Of a stretch of DNA of 64,000 nt, positions 8,378-17,264 are shown in pieces. The DNA comes from Clostridia bacterium (lineage in GTDB: Bacteria > Bacillota > Clostridia > TANB77 > CAG-508). Below the pieces are notes generated by a model. The model did no database searches and had not been told where the DNA came from. It saw only the letters and a list, made by a program, of their open reading frames with translations. The stretch is taken from NCBI GenBank assembly GCA_017429505.1, contig JAFROW010000013.1, positions 62,001 to 126,000 on the forward strand. The letters run 5' to 3'. A program made the translations under genes and the position numbers. Position 1 is the stretch's first letter, and every line of letters begins with the position of its first letter.

Positions 8378-10696
8378 CTAAATTCTACTTGCATTACATG
8401 AAAAATATATAACTTGATATTTTTTTGTGAATTCCTGCAGTATTTCAAGTGCTTTCGAGGTTTTTGCTTCATCTAAATTTACAAATGGATCATCTAACAC
8501 AACAAAAGGAGTCTCTCCATTAAATAAAGCATCTATCAAACTAAATCTCATACAAATATAGATCAAATCTTTGTATCCAGCACTAAAAGTTTTTATTTCT
8601 TTTTGAGAGCCATTTACTTCAATTTTTACATCTAAATTTGTATCAACTGAAGTTTTTAATTCTTTTGTATCTATCACAGATAAATATTTATTAAATCCAA
8701 TAATCATACTTTTTAAATAACTTGATGAAAAGTTCTCTTTTGAAGTTTTTAGAAGTTCTTCTGTTGTTTTTAAAATTTTGTATTTATCTTCTAAATTATT
8801 TATTTCTTCTCTTAAACTTTCTATATCACTTTCTAAATATTCGCTTTCATCAATTCGATTTTCTAAAATTTCTATTTGATTTTTTATTTGATTTTTTTCA
8901 TCTATCAAGCTATCTATATGATTATTGAAAACATCTATTTTATGCTTTATTTCTTCTTCAGAAGCGGATATTTCTTCTATGTTTTTTAATTCTTCTATAT
9001 TGTTTTCTTTTTCATACTTTTCTTTTTTATCAATTATTTCTTTAAGTTGATTTTTAGATTCTTCAAACTGATTTACCTTATTTTTTAAATCTTGTATTAA
9101 GTCAATATATGATTTATCTATAGTTATAAAATATGTTTTAAAGTCATCTTCTATTTCATTTTTTAGTTTTTCAAGATTAATCTTTAAGTTTTGTAAATAT
9201 ACATCTTTTGCTATTTTGTTTTTTAATAGAGCCTTATAATTACTATATTCTGTTTTTAGATTTGTTAGATCCATAATTTTATTAGAATTATGTTCTAGAT
9301 AATATTGTTTTATAAAACTTTCTACATTATTGTTTATTTCTTCTTTTTTTGTTTGCAATACTTCTATTTCCTTTTGAATATTTAGTATTTCTTTACTTAA
9401 AGAAGAAATTTTATGTTTTTTATTTTTAGATAATAAGCTAAATGCACCTAATAATGCACCTAAAAAAAATATTGCTATTCCAACTACTTTCTGCATATTT
9501 GTAATTACCAAGCTAATACCTGCTATTGTTAATATTAGTGATAATAATATAATAATTAAAGTCTTTTTACGTTTTTGATTAACTATATCTAGTTCTTTTT
9601 GTGTTTGATCTTTTTCTTGTTTCTTTGTTTCGACTTCTTTTTCAATTTCTTGTATTTGTGAATATTCAAATATTTTTTTATCTATTTCCTCAATAGAAAT
9701 ATTTTCATTTTTAAATCTATTCTGCAATTGTTCTAAACTTTCGGTCTCTTCATCTGTCATTTTGCAATTTGCTATTTCTAGTTTCGTTTTTTCTATTTCA
9801 TAATTTTTATTAGTTAAATTTTCTAAAAAAGCATTTGTAGGAATTCCATTTGAGAAAAATTTTTCAAAATCTTTGTATTCTTCTTGGTAAGATTGATACT
9901 TATTTATTATTGAATCATAAACTTCTTTTTTTGCTTTAAGTCTATCTTGTTCTATCTTTTTACTAAGTAGTTTCTGTTCTCCTTCTCTTTGCTTTTCAAT
10001 GTTACTTATTTCTTTTATTTTTGCTTCTAGCTGTTTTTTTCTAATATCAAAATTTTCCACATCTAATTTACTATTTTCAAATTTTCTTTGTAATTCATAT
10101 AATTTAGCATTTTTTTCGTCTATTAAGCCACCTTGTCCTCTATCTTTTTTGTATACTTTCTTTGCTTCATTTAACTTTTTTAATGCCTCTTCTGAAGTAT
10201 TTATATCATTATCACTTTCTAACATATTTGTAAGTTTGGCATTAATGCTGTCTTCCATCTCAATCTGTATTTGCCCCTGTGGAATATATGTACTTCTTTC
10301 ATAAGCACTTTTGTTTATTTTAAATATTTCTTCTCCAATATTTTCTGAGTAATCATTACTCTCTAAATTTGTTTTTAAATTATATAATTTAAAAGTATCA
10401 TCAGTTGCTTTTTTTCCAAACGTTCTCTCAATTCTATATTTCTTACTATCTATTTCAAAGTCGATACTTCCTCCATATATTCCACCTTGCCATGGAATAT
10501 ACTTTTTCCTGTCTGATTTTTCGAATCTTGCATTTGCTTGAGTATCTAACCCATAAAACATCGATTTAATAAATGTTGCAAAAGTTGTTTTTCCAAATCC
10601 ATTATCTTGTTTTATTGTATTTAATCCGTCTTGAAATTCATAACTAAAATCTTGCAATTTACCAAAATTTTGTATATGGCATTTTAATAACTTCAT
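8378..10696 (-). CDS. YhaN/SbcC-like AAA ATPase with membrane hairpin
   Basis: SMC-like ATPase of the SbcC/YhaN type, expected to work with the nuclease encoded just upstream in DNA end processing or repair. The N-terminus has the Walker A loop NGFGKTTFATF. The C-terminus has the signature FSAGYKDL and Walker B PFVVLDDPFVNLDE. Long coiled-coil arms lie between. In place of a zinc hook the middle (about residues 377-424) holds two hydrophobic helices separated by a short polar turn, suggesting membrane attachment. The frame is open to 10762; the chosen ATG at 10696 has GGAGG 6 nt upstream and begins MKLLKCHIQNFGKL, the usual start. About 772 residues. Confidence 0.85.
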   Translation of the reverse strand: MKLLKCHIQNFGKLQDFSYEFQDGLNTIKQDNGFGKTTFATFIKSMFYGLDTQANARFEKSDRKKYIPWQGGIYGGSIDFEIDSKKYRIERTFGKKATDDTFKLYNLKTNLESNDYSENIGEEIFKINKSAYERSTYIPQGQIQIEMEDSINAKLTNMLESDNDINTSEEALKKLNEAKKVYKKDRGQGGLIDEKNAKLYELQRKFENSKLDVENFDIRKKQLEAKIKEISNIEKQREGEQKLLSKKIEQDRLKAKKEVYDSIINKYQSYQEEYKDFEKFFSNGIPTNAFLENLTNKNYEIEKTKLEIANCKMTDEETESLEQLQNRFKNENISIEEIDKKIFEYSQIQEIEKEVETKKQEKDQTQKELDIVNQKRKKTLIIILLSLILTIAGISLVITNMQKVVGIAIFFLGALLGAFSLLSKNKKHKISSLSKEILNIQKEIEVLQTKKEEINNNVESFIKQYYLEHNSNKIMDLTNLKTEYSNYKALLKNKIAKDVYLQNLKINLEKLKNEIEDDFKTYFITIDKSYIDLIQDLKNKVNQFEESKNQLKEIIDKKEKYEKENNIEELKNIEEISASEEEIKHKIDVFNNHIDSLIDEKNQIKNQIEILENRIDESEYLESDIESLREEINNLEDKYKILKTTEELLKTSKENFSSSYLKSMIIGFNKYLSVIDTKELKTSVDTNLDVKIEVNGSQKEIKTFSAGYKDLIYICMRFSLIDALFNGETPFVVLDDPFVNLDEAKTSKALEILQEFTKKYQVIYFSCNASRI

Positions 10697-10788
10697 CTTA
10701 AACCTCCATTTGTTTATCGCTTTTTTTTTTAGCCACACATCTTGTTTTGCTCTAAAACACACATAGTTGTATTTTTTTATCTTGCTAT

Positions 10789-11871
10789 CTATAGGTCCTC
10801 TCCTGAAAGTGCTTTAATTCCTGTGCTTATAACTTTATTTTTTTCTTCTTCTGTTAAATCTTTTTGATCCAATACAAGCCTGATAAATTCTCCTTTTAAA
10901 GAAATATCATTTTGAAATTTCATATAATCTATTTTGATTTTTGGCTTATCTTCTATTTTTAGAAAAAAGAAATTTGATTCGAATTTTTTTGTTAAATAAT
11001 CTATATCTCTTTCTTCTCCTATCTCTATATCTCCACCTAAAACTAACTTTACTAAACTTGTTCCAGAAATATCTTTTAATTTTTCTGCTATACATTTTTC
11101 AATTTCGTTGTTTTCCACTATTCCTGTTAAATCTACATTAACTTCATATAATGTTCTATACGAAAAAGGAACAAATTCAGAATTTATCTTGTTATCTTCT
11201 ATATCTAACACTACAAATCCCTTTTCTCCGCACTCATCAAATCCTCTTCCTTCTAAACAACCAGAATAACAATAAACTCCACGATTATCTAACTTTTCTT
11301 TTTTGTATGAATGAATATGACCTAATGCAAGGTAATCTATATTTTTGTTTTTAAGCTCTTTTAAGTTTATTATCTCGGCTTTATCTTTTATATTTGTTTC
11401 TGATTCTTGACCATGCATTACAACTATGTTTAATTTATTTTTTTCTAAAAATAAAGAATTATATATTTCATAATTTTGAGTATCTCCAAATTCTATTCCA
11501 GATATAGTTATATTGCCATATTCATAAGTTTGCCAATTATTTTTGTTAAAAGTTTTTAAATTTGAAGGTAATTCTTCGTCTTCAGCTATAAATCCTGCTT
11601 CGTCATGATTTCCTTTTAAATAAACAAAATCTATTTCAGAGTTTGAAACTATAGCATTTTTAACAGCTTTTTTAGCTTTAACTGTAACAGCTTTTTTATC
11701 AAATAAATCTCCTGCAATTATTATTATTTTTACATCATTTTCTTTTGCATATTGAACCATTCTTTCGAATGTAAGTAAAATCTCATTTTTTCTTTCTCTT
11801 GCTCTTTCTTTGTCTAAATTTGTCTCCATTTTTGAGTCAAGATGTAAATCACTACAATGAATTATTTTCAT
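10789..11871 (-). CDS. YhaO/SbcD-like metallophosphoesterase
   Basis: Calcineurin-type nuclease subunit of the Mre11/SbcD/YhaO family. Metal-binding motifs in order are IIHCSDLHLDS, AGDLFDKK, LKGNHDEAG, VMHGQES and LGHIHSYKK, all intact. About 360 residues with a C-terminal domain for partner contact. The ATG at 11871 follows GTGAGGTAAAT; the frame upstream lacks conservation. The ATPase gene follows after 92 bp, the usual yhaO-yhaN order, so the two likely form one complex. Confidence 0.9.
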   Translation of the reverse strand: MKIIHCSDLHLDSKMETNLDKERARERKNEILLTFERMVQYAKENDVKIIIIAGDLFDKKAVTVKAKKAVKNAIVSNSEIDFVYLKGNHDEAGFIAEDEELPSNLKTFNKNNWQTYEYGNITISGIEFGDTQNYEIYNSLFLEKNKLNIVVMHGQESETNIKDKAEIINLKELKNKNIDYLALGHIHSYKKEKLDNRGVYCYSGCLEGRGFDECGEKGFVVLDIEDNKINSEFVPFSYRTLYEVNVDLTGIVENNEIEKCIAEKLKDISGTSLVKLVLGGDIEIGEERDIDYLTKKFESNFFFLKIEDKPKIKIDYMKFQNDISLKGEFIRLVLDQKDLTEEEKNKVISTGIKALSGEDL

Positions 11872-11996
11872 ATTTACCTCACTTTTCAAGAAATTGGCTA
11901 AAAAGAAAAACTGCCCAATTTCTACTTTCAAAATATATCCTAACAAAAAAACAAAAAAATGTCAATAGTTTTTCGAACATTTTTTTGTTTTTATTT

Positions 11997-13553
11997 CTAA
12001 ATTTCAAAATTGTTTATAAATCTATTAATGTCTTGTTTTAAATTATTATACTCTTTTTGAGTTCCAAAGAATGTTATTCTATATGCTTTATTATTTACTA
12101 TAGTAAAAATATCTTGTTTAACATATAATTCTTCACCATCTGTTGTTTCAGTAGTTATTTGATATCCTCTTTGATTTTTAAGATTTACTTCTGAAGCATC
12201 TTTTTCTTCATAATATTCAGATGGAGATGAAGTATTTTCTTTTCTTATTTGGTTGATATATTGATCAAGTGTCGTATTTTGTGCAGTAGTTTTTACATAT
12301 ATAGAAGAAGAGTTTGCTGAATTTGTTGTTGAAGGAATTTCCAACTCTAAAGCTCCTAAATAAATACTATTAGGTCCAACTTTTGTTGTATCAAGTTTTG
12401 GAGTAAGTTTCCAATCTTCTTTATAAATAAAACTATATTCTTTTCCCTTGTATTGTTTTAAATTTAACTTATTTTCTGTAACTTCTTCAGATTTAGATAA
12501 ATCGACAGGTATAGTTGCTACTTTCTTAAAATTACTACTATTTATCATTTTTAAATATACTTGTATAGTTATTTTTGAATTTTTATTTATGTTTTCACTT
12601 ATAATTCTATCATTGTATTCCTTATAGTCATAAGCTCTTTCTTCTTCAGTAAATGTTGCAATTTCTTTATTTGCCTCATCTAAAATTTTATAGTATTTTT
12701 CAAAACTATTACCATTATAATTTGTCTTGTCTGTTTTTATTTTTAAAATATTTGTATAAGATCCTGTAATAAATTCAATAACTGATGTATTTACATTTTC
12801 TATTATTTCATAATTAATAGGCTCTACAAATTTAAATGTTTTTGTTTCTTCAAGATTTTTCACATCAATTGTTTTATTAAAATTCCATTTATCCTTAAAA
12901 GAATTTCCATATACTGCAAAAGCAGAATCCAAATTTTCACTTTCTGTATATTGTTTTATTTCATTAATATTCGCATTAATTTTTACATTTTTTGAATCTT
13001 CTAATTTTAGTTCATCAGTATCAAAAACTTGATAATATACATATTTTATGTCTGAAATTTTATCTATTGTAGAATTTATTGGTTTAACACTTACGTTATT
13101 TATTTTATACTCACCATTTATCTCAATCCAATTATCTGGATTATTATTAGCTATTTCTATTTCGTATCCTAAAATAAAAGTAGTTTTATCCATTGCACCA
13201 TCTAATAATTTTATTTTCACTTGATTTTTTAATACTTCATCATTAAACTGTGTTGCATTTTGTTCATATTTACTATTAATTCCCAAGTTTCTTAGTAATG
13301 GAGAAATTATCGTTTCTCTCCCATTTACATGAGCATAAGTACAACCACCGAAAAATGTAACTATAATTGCACTAGCTGCAATTGATATTGTTTTTAAATA
13401 ATTTTTTAATAATATAATTTTATTTTTTTCCTTATATTCTTTCATATTTACCTCACTTTCAAAATCAAGAAAGAGTTGATTTATTTTATCAGGTATATTA
13501 TTGTCTTCTTGCATTTGCTTTTTTAATATTTTATCGAATTTTTCTTCTTTCAT
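11997..13553 (-). CDS. Membrane anti-sigma factor, DUF4179 plus PsbP-like domain
   Basis: Predicted regulator of the sigma factor encoded immediately upstream. Residues 1-45 are cytoplasmic and would hold the sigma-binding part. One membrane helix follows (about residues 50-72), then an extracellular DUF4179-like domain. The C-terminal 150 residues (from about LKQYKGKEYSFIYKEDWKL) resemble a PsbP-like domain. Its start lies 1 nt after the sigma gene's stop, so the two are translationally coupled. Sensing an envelope signal and releasing the sigma factor is inferred from the family arrangement. Confidence 0.75.
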   Translation of the reverse strand: MKEEKFDKILKKQMQEDNNIPDKINQLFLDFESEVNMKEYKEKNKIILLKNYLKTISIAASAIIVTFFGGCTYAHVNGRETIISPLLRNLGINSKYEQNATQFNDEVLKNQVKIKLLDGAMDKTTFILGYEIEIANNNPDNWIEINGEYKINNVSVKPINSTIDKISDIKYVYYQVFDTDELKLEDSKNVKINANINEIKQYTESENLDSAFAVYGNSFKDKWNFNKTIDVKNLEETKTFKFVEPINYEIIENVNTSVIEFITGSYTNILKIKTDKTNYNGNSFEKYYKILDEANKEIATFTEEERAYDYKEYNDRIISENINKNSKITIQVYLKMINSSNFKKVATIPVDLSKSEEVTENKLNLKQYKGKEYSFIYKEDWKLTPKLDTTKVGPNSIYLGALELEIPSTTNSANSSSIYVKTTAQNTTLDQYINQIRKENTSSPSEYYEEKDASEVNLKNQRGYQITTETTDGEELYVKQDIFTIVNNKAYRITFFGTQKEYNNLKQDINRFINNFEI

Positions 13554-13554
13554 T

Positions 13555-14076
13555 TTAAAATTCCCCCTTTCCCAATTTTTGTTTTAAAATTTCTCTGGCT
13601 TTTGAAAGTCTTGACTTTACTGTTCCTTCTGGAATATCTACAATTTTTGATATTTCCTTAATAGAGTAATCATCATAATAATATAAAATAGTAATAAGTT
13701 TTAAATCTTCATTTAAATACTCCATTGCTTTTTTTATGCCATATTTATCAATTTCATACTCATCAAATTGTGACACTTTCATATCATTTTCAATGTTTTC
13801 ATCAATAGGTATAACATTTTTCTTATTTTTTCTTAATAAATCATAGCATTTGTTTATTACTATTCTAGTTGCCCAAGTAGAAAAATACTTCATCTCTTTC
13901 AATTGGTCAAAATTTTGATATATACTTATTAATGCTTCTTGAAGTGCATCATAAATATCATCATCATTTTTTAGTATTATTTTTGCTGTTTTATAAAATC
14001 GTAACTTGTTTTCTTCAATAAGCTTTGTAAAGATTTGATTATTACTTTTTTTAGATCGGATTTGTATAATGGCCAT
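13555..14076 (-). CDS. ECF sigma-70 family RNA polymerase sigma factor
   Basis: Extracytoplasmic-function sigma factor with only regions 2 and 4. Region 2 is at about residues 22-90 (DALQEALISIYQNFDQL for core binding, FSTWATRIVINKCYDLLRK for -10 recognition). Region 4 is at about 115-168 (YYDDYSIKEISKIVDIPEGTVKSRLSKAREIL, helix-turn-helix). 173 residues, normal length. GAAAGGAAG precedes the ATG. It is the first gene of a two-gene operon with its putative anti-sigma factor. Autoregulation is likely by analogy, but I could not fix the promoter. Confidence 0.93.
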   Translation of the reverse strand: MAIIQIRSKKSNNQIFTKLIEENKLRFYKTAKIILKNDDDIYDALQEALISIYQNFDQLKEMKYFSTWATRIVINKCYDLLRKNKKNVIPIDENIENDMKVSQFDEYEIDKYGIKKAMEYLNEDLKLITILYYYDDYSIKEISKIVDIPEGTVKSRLSKAREILKQKLGKGEF

Positions 14077-14250
14077 TTTTTTACTTCCTTTCTTTTTTCT
14101 TATCTGTTAGACGAATCATTTATTATTTTGGTTCATTTTTTTTTATTTTTATTATAAAATATCTTTTTTTGTTTTTCAAGAATTTGATTATATTTTCTTA
14201 AAGAGTCACTTATTGGATTTAATATAATACTAAAGTGTTACTTCACTCTT

Positions 14251-14354
14251 ATAAGAAAAGTCGCTTCGCCACTGCGCAAATTGCTTCACAACCGCACGAA
14301 TCAAAGAAACTTAACCTTGTTGCTCCGGAAAAATCTTGCGATTTTTCCTATGCA
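14251..14354 (-). repeat. Palindromic ~105-bp repeat, copy A
   Basis: Copy of the dispersed element that, in its own orientation, begins TGCATAGGAAAAATCG and ends CCACTTTTCTTAT. It contains three short hairpins. This copy is inverted relative to the others and lies between the sigma factor and tRNA-Thr. The rest of the 14077-14408 gap holds only AT-rich sequence and the tRNA terminator. Confidence 0.75.
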
Positions 14355-14361
14355 ATAAATA

Positions 14362-14401
14362 AAAATTCGAACTTTTTAGATTTATAAAAAGTTCGAATTT
14401 G
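14362..14401 (-). terminator. Terminator of tRNA-Thr
   Basis: Stem AATTCGAACTTTTTA with its complement, followed on the minus strand by TTTTTATTT, just after the tRNA 3' end. Confidence 0.8.
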
Positions 14402-14408
14402 TTTGTTT

Positions 14409-14484
14409 TGGTGCCACCAAGCAGAATCGAACTGCTGGCCTACGGGTTACGAATCCGTCGCTCTACCAACTGAGCTATAGTGGC
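14409..14484 (-). tRNA. tRNA-Thr (CGT)
   Basis: Full cloverleaf with encoded CCA: acceptor GCCACTA/TGGTGGC with discriminator A, D arm GCTC...GAGC, anticodon loop TTCGTAA (anticodon CGT) and T arm AGCAG/CTGCT. The pair closing the anticodon loop is an A-C mismatch. Single-gene unit with its own promoter and terminator. Confidence 0.93.
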
Positions 14485-14497
14485 AAATACAATTTAT

Positions 14498-14526
14498 ATT
14501 ATAGTAGTTAAGTTATAAAATGTCAA
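14498..14526 (-). promoter_or_regulatory. Consensus sigma-A promoter of tRNA-Thr
   Basis: On the minus strand TTGACA (14526-14521), 17 nt, then TATAAT (14503-14498): a perfect vegetative promoter placed 13 nt before the mature tRNA 5' end. Confidence 0.9.
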
Positions 14527-14564
14527 TAAAAATTTTATTATTTTCAGCTTTGATGAGTAAAAAT

Positions 14565-14735
14565 CTTTCAATTATCATGAGGATGGAATAAGTGGCAGAA
14601 GGCCTCTTCGAAGCAACCACAGCTTCTTGCACAGTGTATCGGTTGATTGTTGAGTAATATCAGCAGTCCCCTTCTGTCAGCCAAGCCAAACAAGCAGGGA
14701 GGAATTGTCACCAACCCTCCCTGTTTGCTTTCATA
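14565..14735 (+). ncRNA. Unidentified structured RNA candidate
   Basis: A less AT-rich block with strong folding between tRNA-Thr and nrdD. A 10-bp closing stem pairs TGGCAGAAGG (14593-14602) with CCTTCTGTCA (14670-14679). Inside are hairpin GAAGC/GCTTC (14610-14626) and a TGAT/ATCA arm. A terminator-like hairpin AAGCAGGGAGG/CCTCCCTGTTT (14692-14726) follows, with a T-rich tail on the plus strand. No long reading frame. It does not match the riboswitch, tmRNA, SRP or RNase P cores I know. Strand is chosen from the tail and is uncertain. Confidence 0.5.
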
Positions 14736-14784
14736 ATATAAATATTATGGTAGAATAAAAATTATAAAAGTATCACTTTTCTTT

Positions 14785-16911
14785 TTACAAATGTAACACT
14801 CTTGCCCTTATCTCCTTAGTCTTCCCCACATTCCAAAAATTCTCTCCCAAATATCCACAAGTACGGCGTACAACTGTAAGTTTGCTGTGATCCTTGTTTC
14901 TACAATTTGGGCATTCCCATTCTAAGTCTTTATTTATTTTTATTTCTCCATCAAATCCACATACATGGCAGTAATCTGATTTTGTATTTACTTCTGCATA
15001 TTGAATATTCTCATATATGTATTTTATTAATGTTTCTAGTGCAGGAATATTGTTTTTCATATTTGGAATTTCTACATAAGAAATTGCTCCACCACCAGAT
15101 AATTGTTGAAATTCTGATTCGAATTTAAGTTTTTCAAATGCATCTATTTTTTCTCTAACATCCACATGATATGAGTTTGTATAATATCCTTTATCTGTTA
15201 CATCTTCTATAGTTCCAAATCTTTCTTTATCTATTTTTGCAAAACTATAACACAAGCTTTCGGCAGGAGTACCATATAAAGAAAATCCAATATTGGTTTC
15301 TTTTCTCCATTTTAGAGTTTTATCTTTCATATATTGCATAACTTTTATTGCAAAATCGTGTCCTTCAGGCGCAGTGTGTGGAACTCCTTTCATTAATTTT
15401 GTCATTTCATATATTCCAATATATCCAAGAGAAATTGTCGAGTATCCTCCATAAAGTAATTTATCTATTCTCTCTCCTTGCTCAAGTCTAGCTATTGCTC
15501 CATATCTCCAATGAATTGGACTAATATCTGCAGATGTTCCAACTAATGCATAATGTCTACACATTAAAGCCTCTTTACAAAGTTCAAGTCTTTCATCTAA
15601 TAACTCCCAAAATTTCTTTTCGTCTCCTTCTGCAACAATTGCAACTTGTGGTAAATTAATGCTTACAACTCCTTGATTAAATCTGCCTTCAAATTTATAG
15701 TTTCCATTTTCATCTTTCCATGGAATTAAAAAACTTCTACATCCCATTGGGCTAAATACATTTCCTTCATAGTTTTCTCTCATTTTTTTAGCTGAAATAT
15801 AGTCTGGATACATTCTTTTTGCCGAACATTCAACTGCAAGTTTTGTTAAATAGTCATATTTTCCGCCTGTTAAATTATTGCATTCATCTAAAACATAAAC
15901 TAATTTTGGAAATGCTGGTGTAACATAAACTCCAGCACTATTTTTAATTCCTTGTAACCTTTGTTTTAAAACTTCTTCAATTATCATTGCATTTTCTTCA
16001 AGGTATTCGTCATTTGAGTCAATGTGTAAAAATAGTGTAACAAATGGAGCTTGACCATTTGTAGTCATTAAAGTATTTATCTGATATTGAATAGTTTGCA
16101 CTCCTGCTGCTAATTCTGTTTTTAATCTTTTTGCAACCAATTTATCTACTATCTTCTTTTCAAAATCTTCTCCCAGTTCTTCTATTACTTCTTTCTCAAA
16201 TTTTTCTTTACTTTTTCTTAAATATTTTCCAAGATGGATCATATCTATAGATTGTCCACCATATTGATTACTTGCAACAGTTGCAATTATTTGTGAAGTA
16301 ACAATACATGCTACTTGAAAACTTTTTGGTGAATCTATCATTTTTCCATTCATTACAGTTCCATTATCTAACATATCTCCAATATTTATTAAGCAACAAT
16401 TAAATATTGGTTGTATAAAATAATCTGCATCATGAAAATGTAATATTCCGTCTTCCCAGGCATTTATTATTTTTTCTGGAAGTAAAATTCTTTTTGATAA
16501 ATCCTTTGAAACTTCGCCTGCAATTAAATCTCTTTGTGTAGCAGCAATCAATGCATTTTTGTTTGAATTTTCCTCCATTACATCTTTATTACTTCTTCTA
16601 ATTAACCCCAAAATCGACTCATCTGTAGTGTTACTTTTTCTAACTAAAGCTCTTGTATATCTATATACTATGTATTTTTTTGCAAGCTCATATTTTCCAA
16701 GCTCCATTAATTTTGCTTCTATTATATCTTGAATATCTTCTACTAAAATTCTCTTTTTACCTAATTCTTCTATATATTCTGTTATTGTTTTTATATCTTC
16801 AGTTGATGCATTTTCTTTTTTTGTAACTTCTGTATTTGCCTTTTCAACAGCAATTTTAATTTTACTTTTGTCGTAATCTACGACTCTCCCATCTCTTTTT
16901 ATTACTTTCAT
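14785..16911 (-). CDS. nrdD: Anaerobic ribonucleoside-triphosphate reductase (class III)
   Basis: Oxygen-sensitive glycyl-radical enzyme that reduces NTPs to dNTPs. 708 residues. The N-terminus is an ATP-cone (about 1-90). The catalytic barrel follows, with a C-terminal zinc site CHVCG...CPNC and the glycyl-radical loop RRTCGYLG about 25 residues from the end. GAAAGGGG precedes the ATG. The activase gene nrdG, often adjacent, is not present in this window. A 190-bp palindromic structure lies directly upstream, in the gap shared with the divergent Crp/Fnr gene. Confidence 0.96.
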   Translation of the reverse strand: MKVIKRDGRVVDYDKSKIKIAVEKANTEVTKKENASTEDIKTITEYIEELGKKRILVEDIQDIIEAKLMELGKYELAKKYIVYRYTRALVRKSNTTDESILGLIRRSNKDVMEENSNKNALIAATQRDLIAGEVSKDLSKRILLPEKIINAWEDGILHFHDADYFIQPIFNCCLINIGDMLDNGTVMNGKMIDSPKSFQVACIVTSQIIATVASNQYGGQSIDMIHLGKYLRKSKEKFEKEVIEELGEDFEKKIVDKLVAKRLKTELAAGVQTIQYQINTLMTTNGQAPFVTLFLHIDSNDEYLEENAMIIEEVLKQRLQGIKNSAGVYVTPAFPKLVYVLDECNNLTGGKYDYLTKLAVECSAKRMYPDYISAKKMRENYEGNVFSPMGCRSFLIPWKDENGNYKFEGRFNQGVVSINLPQVAIVAEGDEKKFWELLDERLELCKEALMCRHYALVGTSADISPIHWRYGAIARLEQGERIDKLLYGGYSTISLGYIGIYEMTKLMKGVPHTAPEGHDFAIKVMQYMKDKTLKWRKETNIGFSLYGTPAESLCYSFAKIDKERFGTIEDVTDKGYYTNSYHVDVREKIDAFEKLKFESEFQQLSGGGAISYVEIPNMKNNIPALETLIKYIYENIQYAEVNTKSDYCHVCGFDGEIKINKDLEWECPNCRNKDHSKLTVVRRTCGYLGENFWNVGKTKEIRARVLHL

Positions 16912-16939
16912 TTCTTCCCCTTTCTCACTAGTATTTTTT

Positions 16940-17129
16940 GTTACAATTCACAACCGAAAATATTTTTTAATAAAAGTTAATATATAAATTATTTATAATT
17001 AAATGTGGGGACCGTTCATTGATTTCCAAAAGTTTGAAAAACTTTTGATGAAATCATTAGAATGGGGATAATGTAAAATAATTTATATATTAACTTTAAG
17101 CCGTACAACAATTAGCTGTGAATTGTAAC
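16940..17129. repeat. 190-bp near-complete palindrome between nrdD and crp-like gene
   Basis: Terminal arms GTTACAATTCACA/TGTGAATTGTAAC are perfect over 13 bp. Inner arms at 16973-16994 and 17076-17097 are perfect over 22 bp. A central hairpin AAAAGTTT/AAACTTTT closes it. GGGGA occurs on both flanks of the centre. It starts 29 bp upstream of the nrdD ATG and could be an nrdD leader structure or a small non-autonomous transposable element. Nothing else is seen in this 353-bp gap except the operator below. Confidence 0.7.
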
Positions 17130-17167
17130 TATTTTTTTAAAATTATATCAATAATTATTAAAAAATC

Positions 17168-17198
17168 TGTTGCGTATGCAACAAAAATATGATATAGT
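17168..17198 (+). promoter_or_regulatory. Palindromic operator overlapping a promoter
   Basis: TGTTGC-GTAT-GCAACA (17168-17183) is a perfect 6-4-6 palindrome, the spacing used by Crp/Fnr dimers. It covers TTGCGT (17170-17175), which with TATAGT (17193-17198) at 17-nt spacing forms a good sigma-A promoter for the gene at 17265. The overlap with the -35 box suggests self-repression by that regulator. Confidence 0.6.
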
Positions 17199-17264
17199 TA
17201 TATATATCAAAACAAGAAAAATTCTAAAATATATACAACCAAAAATAAATAGAGGTGTAACAAA

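Noticed and set aside
8722..10304. Plus-strand reading frames rich in Leu and Phe inside the ATPase gene
   Set aside because: They are antisense shadows of a Glu/Lys-rich coiled coil and have no ribosome-binding sites; the same applies to similar frames opposite other genes.
14565..14735. tmRNA, SRP RNA, RNase P RNA, T-box or a known riboswitch
   Set aside because: None of their invariant cores (tRNA-like CCA end, GGAAG tetraloop region, GAGGAAAGUCC, GGGTGGTACCGCG, aptamer boxes) is present.
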